The notes beneath the pieces are model-generated. The model had not been told where the DNA came from. It searched no databases and saw only the letters and a program-made list of their open reading frames with translations. Below, piece after piece: positions 22,308-33,345 of a stretch of 64,000 bases of DNA (positions within the stretch are counted from its first letter, which is position 1; the number at the start of each line of letters is the position of its first letter). Source of the stretch: Neoarius graeffei (lineage: Eukaryota; Chordata; Actinopteri; Siluriformes; Ariidae); the NCBI RefSeq assembly GCF_027579695.1, contig NC_083578.1:1516287-1580286 (forward strand), given 5' to 3'. The position numbers and the translations under genes are program-made.

Positions 22308-22893
22308 TCTAAGGTTTCAGAGACAGAGACCTAAATGCAGATCAGTTCGGCAGGTTTATTCTTTTGACACAGTCCTCAACACGTCCAAAAACAAAAAGGC
22401 ACAGAAGATCACTGTGGGCTTCGTGTTCAAAGTTACTCAGTCAGTTCACAAAAAATCCAACAAAAAAACAGCAAAGCACAGAGGTTAGTAGTAGTACTTT
22501 CAGACTCAAAAAAGTCATTGAGGCAGTCCACAAAAATCCATAAGAACAAACTCTCAAAGGTTCCAAGCAGAATTCCAGATTCCACTGGTTACTCACGGAC
22601 AAACAGGATAATCTTCACAGGCAAAAACAGGTTCACAAACATCAGAGTCAAGGTCAGGCGATCAGAGACAGAGCAGAGAAATGACAGAGCTTAAGTAGCA
22701 GTCCAGCACACAGAATTAAACAGGAAACAGCTGACACTGATTACAATGGTGATTGAGTCAGGTGACAAAGGTGAGGCACGAGGGGGGCGTGGCAGGAGAC
22801 CAAAACAAAGGGCACATGGGACACTGTCAACACACCCGCAGTACTACAACTGTCCAGTGGGTGGCCAGAGTTCAAGACATTCAGACTCTAACA
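22308..22893 (-). repeat. 5' LTR of the Gypsy element
   Basis: 586 bp partner LTR. It carries AATAAA on the element strand within the first-used half, as does the other LTR. Confidence 0.9.
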
Positions 22894-22939
22894 AAGGACC
22901 TGGTTTTGTATAAGAAATTTTTAGCCATGAAATTTTAGG

Positions 22940-24343
22940 CATGAGATGTGCTTCAGCTTGTGTACTAGATCCCTTATCTACATGACTCTTCAAACAGATA
23001 ATACCAGAAGCAATCAAACCTCTTATAAAAATAATCAATTCTTCCCTTAGCACTGGCTATGTACCCAAATCCTTTAAACTAGCAGTTATCAAACCCCTGA
23101 TTAAAAAACCTGACCTTGATCCCTGTCAGTTGTCCAATTATCAGCCAATATCAAACCTCCCCTTTATCTCCAAGATCCTTGAAAAAGCTGTGGCACAGCA
23201 GTTATGCGCATATTTACATAGGAATAACATCCATGAAATGTATCAGTCAGGATTTAGACCTCATCATAGCACAGAGACAGCTCTGGTTAAAGTAGTAAAC
23301 GACCTACTGTTGGCGTCTGATCAGGGCTGTGTCTCGCTGCTTGTGTTGCTTGACCTTAGTGCAGCATTTGATACCATTGAGCATTCCATTCTTCTGGATA
23401 GACTAGAAAATGTTGTGGGAGTTAAGGGAACGGCTCTCTCCTGGCTCAGCTCTTATTTAACTGATCGCTATTAGTATGTTGATGTAAATGGTAATATTTC
23501 TAGACATACTGAGGTAAAGTTTGGTGTTCCACAAGGTTCTGTCTTGGGTCCACTGCTTTTTTCTTTATATACGTTCCCACTGGGTGATATTATTCATAAA
23601 CATTGTATTAGTTTTCACTGTTATGCTGATGACACACAGTTGTATGTTTCTGCAAAACCTGATGAGAGACACCAGCTTAATAGAACTGAGGAATGCGTAA
23701 AGGACATTAGACACTGGATGCTGATTAACTTCCTTCTGCTTAACTCTGACAAGACTGAAGTAGTTGTACTCGGACCACATGCAGCTAGAAGTAAGTTTTC
23801 TGATTCCACAGTAACTCTGGATGGCCTTTCTGTTTCTTCACGTGCAGCAGTAAAAGACCTCGGAGTGATTATTGACCCCAGTCTTTCATTCGAAACTCAC
23901 ATTGATAACATCACCCGGATAGCTTTCTTTCATCTCAGAAATATTGCTAAGATAAGAAATTTAATGTCACTACATGACACGGAAAAACTAGTTCATGCTT
24001 TCGTTCCCTCCAGGTTGGATTATTGTAATGCCTTACTGTCTGGATGTTCCAATAAGTGCATAAACAAGCTCCAGTTAGTTCAAAATGCAGCAGCAAGAGT
24101 CCTTACTAGAACTAGAAAATATGACCCCATCACCCCTGTCTTATCCACACTGCATAGGCTCCCAATCAAATTTCATCTTTTTAATAAAATACTACTGTTG
24201 ACCTTTAAAGCACTGAATGGTCTCGCACCACAGTACCTGAGTGAACTTCTGGTCCTTTATGACCTGCCACACCTACTTAGATCAAAAGGTGCAGATTATT
24301 TGTTGGTACCTCAAATAGTGAAGGCTACAGCAGGGGGCGGAGC
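22940..24343 (+). mobile_element. L2-type LINE fragment
   Basis: Reverse transcriptase in forward orientation: [49 protein letters not shown] and [12 protein letters not shown], all L2 hallmarks. A stop codon interrupts at 23472-23474, after which the frame continues to about 24340. It ends abruptly after the KATAGGGA motif without the usual end of the gene, so both ends are missing. The Gypsy element at 17845-22893 abuts its left side. Confidence 0.85.
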
Positions 24344-24344
24344 A

Positions 24345-25185
24345 ATATATAGTAATAAGCAAAAAAAAATTATCTGACCAAAAAGTTTCAGTTTGTTTAT
24401 TAAATATGACTGCTGTGTAATAGTGTAAATGAGACAATCATGAGAAATAATAGAATAAAATAAAAGATACCCAGTATTAAAGGAACTAAAGCCAAGCTGG
24501 AACAAAGCTGATAACCATCACAGTATTCCAACATCAGACTCGTGGCATGAAGTTTTACCTGCTCAGAATTTGCCTCCATTTTTTACTGGAAGTACTGACA
24601 AATCTCAGGTGAGTTCCGAGATACAAATATAAATCTGGACTCTGATTGGTCAGAAGGTGTTGATTAATTCTCTATAACAGCAGCTCTGACAGTAGTGCAG
24701 GTTTATATTAATGAACTCATTCTCATGCATTATGGTTTCTATAGTAGCTCATTCACAGGGATGTGGACAGCAGATGCTCCACTGATAATAAACAGATGAA
24801 AAAAGTGTGTAATTGTTGATATGGTGAAGTTTTCTGTAATGTGTTTATGTGATGTTTCTGTAAGGAGTCTCCAGTGTCAACTCTGTGTAACAGTCAGAGG
24901 TGAAGATGGAGCTTTAAGTTTTATGACATCTTCAGGACAGAGGAGTTTACACTTCTTTACAGTTTCTCAGGAACATGACAAACTGTGTTTTTTTCTTATT
25001 AATTTTAAGAGAGAGAATAAAAAGAGACTGATGAAGGAACTACTGTTTATAGCTGCTATAATATTAGCGACAACAGGAACTCACTTGGTTCAAAATTGTA
25101 ATCATTGCTGTGGTAGCTGTTAGAGGAATAAATCACAAGGGGACATGCTGTTAAGGAAACTAATCTTCAGGGTCATAACAGTCAC
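24345..25185. other. 3' flank of the third class II alpha locus
   Basis: Non-coding. From about 24790 it resembles the 3' region of the intact alpha genes (compare 390-600): shared words include AAAAAGTGTGTAAT, GGAGTCTCCAGTGTC and CTTCAGGACAG. Confidence 0.6.
24635..24745 (+). repeat. MITE-like fragment, copy 1
   Basis: The stretch with CTCTGATTGGTCAGAAGGTG and CTATAACAGCAGCTCTGACA recurs in reverse orientation at 33232-33345. No coding capacity. Confidence 0.6.
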
Positions 25186-25313
25186 TTAACAGGAACATGA
25201 TGCTTTAATGACGAAGAACATTCCTATAGCTAATCCCAGTATTCCAACAGCAATTCCCACTGCAAACACCACCACTGGAGTTACACACTGAATTAACACT
25301 GGTTCATCTGTGG

Positions 25314-25362
<49 letters not shown>

Positions 25363-25700
25363 AGTCAGTGTTATGAAGTAAAATAAAGTGAAATAAATCC
25401 AGTGAAGATGTTTCTCACCCCATGTTCTGGTCTGAGGTGAGTCCAGAGCTTCATGCTCCACCGTGCAGCTGTATTCATCTCCTTCAGTCGGAGAACTCGT
25501 CAGGATGGAGAATGAATTGAAGGTTCCGTCTGTGTTCATTGAAAGCTGGCTGTTGTACACTCCCTCTGTCACTGACTCACCGTTCCTCATCCAGTTAACT
25601 TTGATGTGTGGAGGATAGAAATTCTTCATAAAGCAGATGAAGTTATTTTCTACTCCAGGCACCACATTGTGTTTTGGGTAGATGCTGACCTCTGGAGGCT
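25186..25700 (-). pseudogene. Class II alpha pseudogene, exons 3-4
   Basis: Exon 3 is 25419-25700 (282 bp) and exon 4 is 25186-25307 (122 bp), with GT/AG borders, phase 1 junctions and the TG tract in intron 3, exactly as in the intact alpha genes. The alpha-2 domain differs from copy 1 in a few residues (e.g. HNVVPGVENN, CTVEHEAL), and the membrane helix matches. This half alone is open. The only upstream exons in the right orientation are at 40443-40871; joined in phase they would give 711 bp with one stop codon in exon 2. The gap between the halves is filled with transposons. Confidence 0.85.
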
Positions 25701-26038
25701 CTGAAAAAAAAAGCAAGTCACATTTTTAGACAAAACATAAGCAAGTACAGATACAAGGTTAAATGTTCCTAATAAAGTGTCCACTGAGTGAACATCTATT
25801 TAACACTGAGCACACTCTGAGTATTATTTTTTTATTATACAGTGAGAATAGTTACACATGAACAATGTCAAGCTTTTGTTTTGGTTCAAATGTTGACTAT
25901 AAATATGGGAGGAGAAAACAAGAAAATAATGTCAGTTAAAAATCATCATGTAGTAGCATGGGTGTGGTCAAGCATCAGCTGTGGGCGGTGAGGAGTCAGG
26001 TAGACCCAGCAGGTAACGCGTGATGAGTTGTACCTGTG

Positions 26039-27810
26039 TGTGGCAGCGGGGGCGTGGTCAAGTGTCGGTCTGTCAATGGAGGGTGGAGTCAGGGAAGGTA
26101 AGTGGCAGAATCACTGCACCTGATGTGAGTTAACCTGTATTTGTGTGTCTTCCCCAGTGACCGCGCCCTATAAAAAGGAGAGAGAGAGCAGAGAAAGGGA
26201 GCTCTCTCCTGACCCGAATGCATGTGTGAGAGACTGAATGAGCTGAAAAGCCACACATCATTAAAAATAGAAGAGTTTCTGAGAACTCAGTTCTGGCCTG
26301 TCGTACTTCTGTGCTCCACCCACCTGCTTTGGTTCTACAGTGGTGCCGAAACCCGGGATGGAGCGCAGAAGGAGACAGCCCCATGGAGTCCTCCCCCTTC
26401 AAGGACCTGGTCCATGCCCTCGCCTTGGCCCAACAGAGCCAGCACCAGGCGCTGGTCACACTCCGGAAGGAGCAAGAACAATGGTTTGAAGCCCTGGTGC
26501 TGGCACAGCAGGAACATCGCCAGGCATTCTGGCACCTGCTCGCGTCAGCAGGGTCCACCATCACCACTGCCACGGACCCTCCCCACCTCACCGTAACGAA
26601 GATGGGTCCGCACAATGACCCTGAAGCCTTCCTCGCTCTTTTTGAGCAGGCAGCAGAGGCGTGGGTTTGGCCGGTGGAACAGCACGTGGCGCGCCTCCTC
26701 CCCCTGCTAACGGGCAAGGCGCAGCTAGCCGCACTACAGCTCCCCGCCGACAGCCGGCTGGTCTACGCCGACCTCTGCAGGGCCATCCTCCAACGTGTGG
26801 GGCGCACCCCAGAGCAGCAACGGCAGTGCTTCTGCACACTGCGCCTGGAGGAGGTCGGCCAGCTGTTCGCGTTTGGCCAGCAACTCCGGGACGCCTGCTG
26901 GTGGTGGCTGAGGGCTGACAACCGTGACGCCGAGGGAATCATCAACCTGGTGGCGCTGGAACAATTCATCGCCCAACTTCCGGAAGGAACAGCAGAGTGG
27001 GTCCAGTGCCATCGCCCGGCATCACTGGTTCAGGCCGTCGAGCTGGCGGAGGACCATACGGCGGCTGTTCCGATGGCAGGACAGCGTGTCTCCTCTTCTC
27101 CCCTCTCTTATCTCTCTCTCTCCCCTTCTGTTTCTCGTCCTCACCCCATTCCCCCACTGCGGAGGCGGGGGCCAGCTCCACCCCAGCCGGCCCGCCACAC
27201 CCGCGGTGCCCTACCGTTTCCTATTTCCATGTCTGTGTCTTCCCCCCCCCCTCAGGTGAGTGAGCTCCGAAACACCAGTGCAGAGGGAGAGCCTGGGCCA
27301 GTATGCTGGCACTGCGGGGAGCCGGGGCACCTCCAGCATCAGTGCTCGGCGATGGAGCTGGGCGTGGTGGTCAGGATCCCCAATGCACCAGAGACCGCCC
27401 TTGATCGGGCCGGAGTGTATTGCATACTGGTGAGTATCCAAGGGGATATGTATCAGGCTTTGGTGGACTCCGGTTGTAATCAGACCTCAATCCACCAAAG
27501 CCTGGTGCAAGACGAGGCATTGGGGAAAGCACAATTGGTGAAGGTGTTGTGTGTGCACGGGGATGTTCACAACTACCCTTTAGTGTCGGTCCACATTCTA
27601 TTTCGAGGGGAGAAATTTAGAGTAAAGGTGGCGGTTAATCCTCGCTTTACCCACTCGATAATTTTGGGGACTGATTGGTCGAGATTTTGTCAGTTTGGGA
27701 GTTTGGCAGTTTGGGTCACTCACCAACGTGTTGTGACAGTACTCCTCCTACTCCTGTTTCAGATGTGTCCACCTCCACAAACCCTTTATCAACATCGGTA
27801 ATTGAGAGTT
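26039..27810 (+). mobile_element. Ty3/Gypsy fossil with SCAN-like gag (Gmr1-like), 5' part
   Basis: A 301-bp LTR (26039-26339) beginning TGTGGCAGCG is followed by a primer-binding-like TGGTGCCGAAACCCGGGA. Next come a gag with a SCAN-like helical domain (HNDPEAFLALFEQAAEAW and downstream), a zinc knuckle (CWHCGEPGHLQHQC) and a protease (ALVDSGCNQTSI). gag and protease look whole; the rest of pol and the far LTR are missing where it meets the next Gypsy fragment. Relationship to Gmr1-like Gypsy elements, from which vertebrate SCAN domains arose, is family knowledge. Confidence 0.8.
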
Positions 27811-28593
27811 CCTAGTGGTTAATTAGCTCTAGAAGAGTGGAGACACTGGTTGGAGGGCACAGCACACCCATTCATGATCCTGATAGATCATTAGAACCTC
27901 GAGTACTTGAGGATCCACTCATCCTCACTACACTTGTCAGAACCTACCACCATCCTGCCACCTGAATGCTTCCTACAAACTATAACCTGGGACGCAGATA
28001 AATAGGTCAGACTGGCACAACCCACAAACCCTTCTGAAAATTGCCCACCTGGACTGTTACATGTTCCGCCCAGACTTCGAGGCAAACTCATCACCTGGGC
28101 ACACTCATCTCCTGCCACTGGACACCCCAGCAGCCATCGCACCTACCAGCTCCTCCAAATCAAGTATTGGTGGGAAAACATGATTTCTGACATTAATCAT
28201 GACATCTCCTCATGCTCCGTCTGTGCCCAAGCCAAGGTTCCCAGAGATCCTCCCACTGGCAAACTAAGTCCTCTCTCAGTACCCCAGCAGCCCCGGTCAC
28301 ACATCACTCTTGACTTCATAATTGACTTACCCCAGTCATAAGGCAACACCATCATCCTGGTCATCATTGATAGGTTCTCAAAGACACTCAGACTCATCCC
28401 ACTACCGGGTTTACCCACTGCACTGGAAACAGCTGAATTGCAATTCACTTACATCTTCCATTACTATAGTATCCCCGAGGACGTTGTCAGTGACCGGGGC
28501 CCCCAGTTCATCTCAAGGTTATGGTCATGATTCATGGACAAGCTGGGAGTATCAGTTAGTCTCACATTTGGATAACACCCCCAGTCCAATGGT

Positions 28594-31500
28594 CAAAAGT
28601 CAAAGTCAAAGTAAACTTTATTATCCCAGAAGGGAAATTCAAGTGGTCAAGGTGCTTACATGTACAGACAAGACGTAAGACCAAGTCAACAAAACTTAAG
28701 ATCAGATAAATAAATGAAAAATAAAAAGATAGATAAATACCCCCCTCTAATTCTATTCCCCTACATACCACACATACACACACGCACACACACACACACA
28801 CACCAAATCACAGTATCAAGTCCTCTGCAAGGAACTGTGGCCTTCATTAACAATTCTAATTGCAGAGGGAACAAATGACCTGCTGAACCTAGTTGTTCTT
28901 ATTTTCCTTTGTAGAAATCTCCCCTTACCACGTTTACTTAACTGAAATCTATCATGTAAAGGGTGGGTAGTATCTCCAATAATACTTTCAGCCTTATGTC
29001 GTATTATATCTTGAAACAGCTGAGCAGCTGATGTTAGATTGCATCCAATTATCCTACTAGCTGTTTTAATAATACGTTGCAATTTATCCTGATCTTGTTT
29101 CCGCATACTACCAAAGACACAGACCAGGCCAAAGGACAAGACACTCTGAAGTACAGACTTATAAAATAACTCTAAAATGCAGGTGTCAACATTAAAACTA
29201 CATAGTTTCCTTAAAAAAAACATTCTTTGCTGAAGTTTCTTTACTTTGACAGCGGCACATTTGTCAAACCTCAACTGATCATCAATCTCAACCCCCAAAT
29301 ATTTGTAGGTGTTAACTCTGTCTATCACTATATTATTGACGACTGTATTTGGTACTACTTCTGTAATACGTCTGAAATCGATAACCATTTCTTTTGTTTT
29401 GCTTGCATTAACATTAATAAAATTGTCAGAGCACCATTTTATAAAGCTCTCTACTTCCTCTTCAAAGCTGGCCATTGATGCCTCCCCTGTTTTTAAGAAC
29501 CCCACCAGGGCAGTGTCGTCTGCATACTTAAAGTAGGAGTGTGTAGTCTCAAGAGCACGACACTCGTTGGTGTAAAGTGTATAGAGTATGGGGGACAACA
29601 CACATCCCTGGGGAGCCCCAGTATTAATGACCTTAGCTGTTGAGATAGCCTGATTAAATCTGACCTGCTGAGTCCGGTTTAACAGAAAGTTGTTAATCCA
29701 TGTGATAAGCCTTGGGTTAACACCTAACTTGATCAGTTTGTCTACCAGTAGGTGGGGTTGGATGGTGTTGAATGCACTGCTGAAGTCAATGAAAACAATC
29801 TTAACAAAGCTGTAAGCCTCCTCTAGATGTTCAAATATGCTATTAATCATAGTCAGCAGTGCATCCTCCACCCCCCGCCTTGGCTGGTATGCAAACTGGA
29901 AAGGGTCCAAAGATGATGCTACCTCACTAAGCAGATGTTTCAATATAATTTTCTCCAAGCATTTCATGGGCACTGAGGTTAATGCAACAGGTCTTAGATC
30001 ATTCATCTCTTTGGGCCTGTTATTCTTAGGTACCGGTACAATCAAAGACTGTTTCCACTGCGCAGGGATTAATCCTGTTTCTACTGACTTCTGAAACAGC
30101 ATTTGAAAAGGAAAAGCAAGAGAATGGGCACATGTACGCAGCAACTTACAGCTAATACCATCTGGACCTTGGGACTTATTAATATTAACACGTAAAAACA
30201 GTTCTTTAACCTCCTCAGTGCTGATTTGTATGTCACGAAATTGCATAGTTCTGACAGCATCCATTGCCAGTTCCTGCTGAGTTGAGTAGTCGACATTGTC
30301 AAACCTACAATAAAAAGTGTTTAAATCATCTGAAAAAGCATTGTCATCTAAAACAGTCAAGTTCTGCATTTTAGGTTTATATCCAGTCAAAATTTGTAAT
30401 CCCTGCCAAGCCTTTCTAGCGTCATGGTTGAAAAGTGACTGAATCTTGTTCTTATAAGCAGTCTTGCAGTCCAGTATTTTCTTTTTAATATTTTTCTGTA
30501 CCGATCTAATGTCCTCCTTTGAGCCTCCAGATTTGAACAGCCTCTTTTTATGGTTTAATAGTTCTTTAAGTTCAGGAGTAATCCATGGTTTATTGTTTGG
30601 ATAACATTTCACGATCTTTTTTGGCACAATAATGTCCTCGCAAAAGTGAATGTATCCCGAAACTGCCAGCGCGGCATCATTAATGTCCAACGAAGCGTCA
30701 ATCAGAAGTTCCCAATCAGTGCAGTCTAGACAGTCTCTTAAAATATTACATGCATCAGTGGTCCAACACTTTACCTCTTTTTTCTTTATTTTCTCTCTGC
30801 GCAACAGAGGTTGATACGTTGGTGTTAGACGGATCATGTTGTGGTCCGACTTTCCGAGTCCCGGCAGGGCCGTCGCGTAGTAGGCTTTCTCCAGGTTGCC
30901 ATAACATAGGTCTAGGCACGCCCCCTCCCGTGTGGGGCATGACACGTATTGATGGTAAGCGGGTAAAATCTCCGCCAGACAACAAAGATTAAAATCCCCA
31001 AGTATCAGTTTTGCAGCATCGGGCGCTTTTGCTTCGGTCAATGTCACTAGTTCATGTATAATGTTGCCAGCTTCCTTAATGTCCGCCGAAGGTGCAATGT
31101 AAACAATAAAAAGGCAAATCTGGTGTATTTCACGGGGCATATAGTAAGGTCTTAGATTTACCGATAGCAGTTCAATATCTTTAGTACAAAGTTTATATTT
31201 CACGGTGATGTGCGCTGGGTTGCAGTACCTGTTGTTATTGAACACGCACACTCCTCCACCGTTTGTCTTCCCGGAGTTTGAGTCACGGTCTGCCCTCAAC
31301 AGCGTGAAGCCTTCAAGTTCAACAGATGAATCGGGATCTGACTCAGTCAGCCAGGTTTCTGATAAACAAATCAGGCATGATTGCCGGTAGTCAGCCAGGT
31401 GTTGCGCACAGGCACGAAGTTCGTCAGTTTTATTACGAATGCTTTGTACATTCCCAAACATAATGGTCGGCAAAGGTGGCCTGAATGGCCTCCTTTTAAG

Positions 31501-31942
31501 TCGAGCTCGCACTCCCCCTTTCCGCCCACGTTTTCGCCTTGGCTTGTTGCCTGGAGAAGATGGTGTTGGTAATCCAATAAGTTCATCTCGGGGAAGAGAG
31601 GAAACCGCTTCTCTGATGTTTAGCAGGGCCTCTCGACTGTAGGTGATTTTAAGTTGAACACTCTCTGAAAGCCCAGTCGCCAGCACCGTGTAGTCCAGGA
31701 AGCACAATATTAAAACTAAAAGAAGAAACACTTCAACGTTTCGCCTCATCTTAAAATAATGTGAATATTTATACTCAATTCACACGGTTTAAAAGAAATA
31801 ATGTGAATGTTATACTACTCAATTCACACGGTTTAAAACACAAACTAAGTCAAACAAAACGAACAGACATACTACAAACAAGACGTACACCTGACCGTGT
31901 CGCCGCAACGAGCATGCGCCACCCCCCGAGCAATGTGCCAAG
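28594..31942 (-). mobile_element. Full-length-looking CR1/Rex1-type LINE
   Basis: Reverse orientation, inserted into a Gypsy integrase. The 5' end carries two tandem copies of a roughly 45-bp unit with TCAATTCACACGG (31766-31846). One long reading frame follows, then a 3' end with AATAAAGTTTACTTTGACTTTGACTT, the short-repeat tail style of CR1/Rex1 LINEs. A CA run lies at 28770-28802. Edges are set by the resumption of the Gypsy frame and are good to about 10 bp. Confidence 0.85.
28816..31749 (-). CDS. LINE endonuclease/reverse transcriptase, uninterrupted 977-codon frame
   Basis: 977 aa with no stop or frameshift. Order: a hydrophobic N-terminus (about residues 6-25, signal-peptide-like); a basic linker (RRKRGRKGG, about 72); an APE-type endonuclease with GNVQS, SETWL, LGDFN and SDHN motifs (about 98-305); then a reverse transcriptase with VPMKCLEKII, IDFSSAFNTI, GAPQGCVLSP and KYADDTALV (about 560-750) and a C-terminal region. 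All catalytic motifs I can check are present, so the enzyme could be functional. The element belongs to the CR1/jockey branch, probably Rex1/Babar-like; I am not certain of the clade. Confidence 0.85.
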   Translation of the reverse strand: MRRNVEVFLLLVLILCFLDYTVLATGLSESVQLKITYSREALLNIREAVSSLPRDELIGLPTPSSPGNKPRRKRGRKGGVRARLKRRPFRPPLPTIMFGNVQSIRNKTDELRACAQHLADYRQSCLICLSETWLTESDPDSSVELEGFTLLRADRDSNSGKTNGGGVCVFNNNRYCNPAHITVKYKLCTKDIELLSVNLRPYYMPREIHQICLFIVYIAPSADIKEAGNIIHELVTLTEAKAPDAAKLILGDFNLCCLAEILPAYHQYVSCPTREGACLDLCYGNLEKAYYATALPGLGKSDHNMIRLTPTYQPLLRREKIKKKEVKCWTTDACNILRDCLDCTDWELLIDASLDINDAALAVSGYIHFCEDIIVPKKIVKCYPNNKPWITPELKELLNHKKRLFKSGGSKEDIRSVQKNIKKKILDCKTAYKNKIQSLFNHDARKAWQGLQILTGYKPKMQNLTVLDDNAFSDDLNTFYCRFDNVDYSTQQELAMDAVRTMQFRDIQISTEEVKELFLRVNINKSQGPDGISCKLLRTCAHSLAFPFQMLFQKSVETGLIPAQWKQSLIVPVPKNNRPKEMNDLRPVALTSVPMKCLEKIILKHLLSEVASSLDPFQFAYQPRRGVEDALLTMINSIFEHLEEAYSFVKIVFIDFSSAFNTIQPHLLVDKLIKLGVNPRLITWINNFLLNRTQQVRFNQAISTAKVINTGAPQGCVLSPILYTLYTNECRALETTHSYFKYADDTALVGFLKTGEASMASFEEEVESFIKWCSDNFINVNASKTKEMVIDFRRITEVVPNTVVNNIVIDRVNTYKYLGVEIDDQLRFDKCAAVKVKKLQQRMFFLRKLCSFNVDTCILELFYKSVLQSVLSFGLVCVFGSMRKQDQDKLQRIIKTASRIIGCNLTSAAQLFQDIIRHKAESIIGDTTHPLHDRFQLSKRGKGRFLQRKIRTTRFSRSFVPSAIRIVNEGHSSLQRT

Positions 31943-33231
31943 CAGAATGAGCTAATCAAGAAGTAGGCTGATTCCTCCATATATACTGCATGAGAAACCA
32001 GAAGGATTGGGCATGATTCCTTCCCTGGGCTGAGTATGCACAAAACTCTCTTAAACATTCAGCCTTTCAGCTAACCCTGTTCCAGTGCATACTCAGATAC
32101 CAACCTCCATTCTTTCCATGGGACGTCACCCCTACGCAAATTCCAGCCATTGACTCCTGGTTCCAGAGGAGCCAACAGATATGGGAGGAGGTACATCAAA
32201 GACTGGAGAACATCAATGCCAAGTACAAACACTATGCCCACAAACACAGAAGCACCACTCCCGAGTATGCCCCAGGTAATAGAGTATGGGTTTCCACCAA
32301 GGACTTCAGAAGTCCCGACTCCTGTAAGAAGCTACAAGCCAGGTTCATCGGTCTGTTCAAGATAACATGCAGCATTAACAAGGTCTTGTACAGGCTCAAG
32401 ATTCCTCCTCACAGCAAGATGGCACCCACATTTCACATCTCATGCCTCAAACCTGCTATCCAAGGTCCCCTAGCCTCAGACACACCCACCCAAGAAACCC
32501 CCTCCCCAGACGTTAAAGGCGAACTGATCTACCAAGTCAAGGAGATCCTCAATTCCCACCACAGATGGGGACAACTCGAGTACTTGGTCAACTGGGAGGG
32601 CTACGGCCCTGAGGAGCAATGTTGGGTCAGCTCCAGAGACATCTTAGACTCCCTTCTTAGTCAAGAGTTCCACAGCGAGCACCCTGAAAATTCTGCACCG
32701 AAAAAGAGAAGTTGACCAAGGAAGGAAGTTGCTCCCAGAGGGAGCTTCTCTGGGGGGTGTTTCTGTCAGTAACAGTGTTGAAAACCTGAGTTCGGAGCAG
32801 CCTCCAAACATGGCCACTCCGGATTACACTTCCCAAGAGCCACAGCGCCCCCTATCACTGGAATTCTCATGACTTCACCTGCAGCCAATTACCCTGCAAT
32901 CACCAACCCTACTTAAGCTCAGCATTCACAAACACACCTCACGAAGTATCATTCTGTGTCCCGTACCTGACTATACCAAGCCGTTTGTTTTCCTGACTGA
33001 CTTCCTGATAAAGACCACTGTTTCATTACCTTCTGACCTTATTTCCTCGTCTCTCCTGCATTGCCCTGTTTACTGATCAATCTACCTACGTCTGTTTCCT
33101 GACCATGATTCCTGCCTCGCAATTTGGCTACAGCTGCAGTTTGTGCTGCACCTGCTCTCCCCTGCATCTTTATCCATAAGTGCCTGCATTCTAACACATA
33201 CAAATAAACTGACTTCACTAGATTTGACAGA

Positions 33232-33345
33232 ACGTATCAGAATGAGTGCATTAATATGAACCTGTGCTAGTGTCAGAGCTGCTGTTATAGAGAATTAATC
33301 AACACCTTCTGACCAATCAGAGTCCAGAACGCAGTGTTGTGTGTA
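33232..33345 (-). repeat. MITE-like fragment, copy 2
   Basis: Reverse counterpart of 24635-24745, with CAACACCTTCTGACCAATCA. It directly follows the Gypsy 3' LTR. Confidence 0.6.

Larger units (their letters stand above)
17845..22893 (-). mobile_element. Ty3/Gypsy chromovirus, LTR-bounded fossil
   Basis: Reverse orientation, about 5.05 kb. Its two 586-bp LTRs differ at only about seven sites by eye, and it is flanked by a matching 5-bp target duplication (AAGGA at 17840-17844 and 22894-22898). Parts in order: LTR, gag with a zinc knuckle (CLYCGQPGHF), protease (LVDSGAEENF), reverse transcriptase ([12 protein letters not shown]), RNase H ([14 protein letters not shown]), integrase region, C-terminal chromodomain ([16 protein letters not shown]), polypurine tract, LTR. 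The coding part is broken in several places and appears shortened in the integrase region. The close LTR match suggests a young insertion. Confidence 0.93.
27820..33229 (+). mobile_element. Ty3/Gypsy chromovirus fossil, 3' part, interrupted by a LINE
   Basis: Forward orientation. It holds the end of RNase H, an integrase with an HHCC-type zinc region and a catalytic stretch (VSDRGPQF), a C-terminal chromodomain ([16 protein letters not shown]) and the 3' LTR (32764-33229, TGTCAG...TTGACA, 466 bp) after a G-rich polypurine tract. A LINE (28594-31942) sits inside the integrase. The 5' half is absent, several breaks are present, and it is clearly older than the Gypsy copy at 17845-22893. Confidence 0.85.

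Noticed and set aside
26311-27801. Long SCAN-like frame as a domesticated host gene
   Set aside because: It sits directly behind an LTR and primer-binding-like site, with zinc knuckle and protease in retroelement order, and a second decayed copy exists at 47553-49385.
29227-29536. Plus-strand frames inside the LINE
   Set aside because: Complement of the 977-codon minus-strand reverse-transcriptase frame.
32386-32715. Chromodomain protein as a host gene
   Set aside because: It directly follows integrase and precedes an LTR, so it is the C-terminus of a Gypsy chromovirus.
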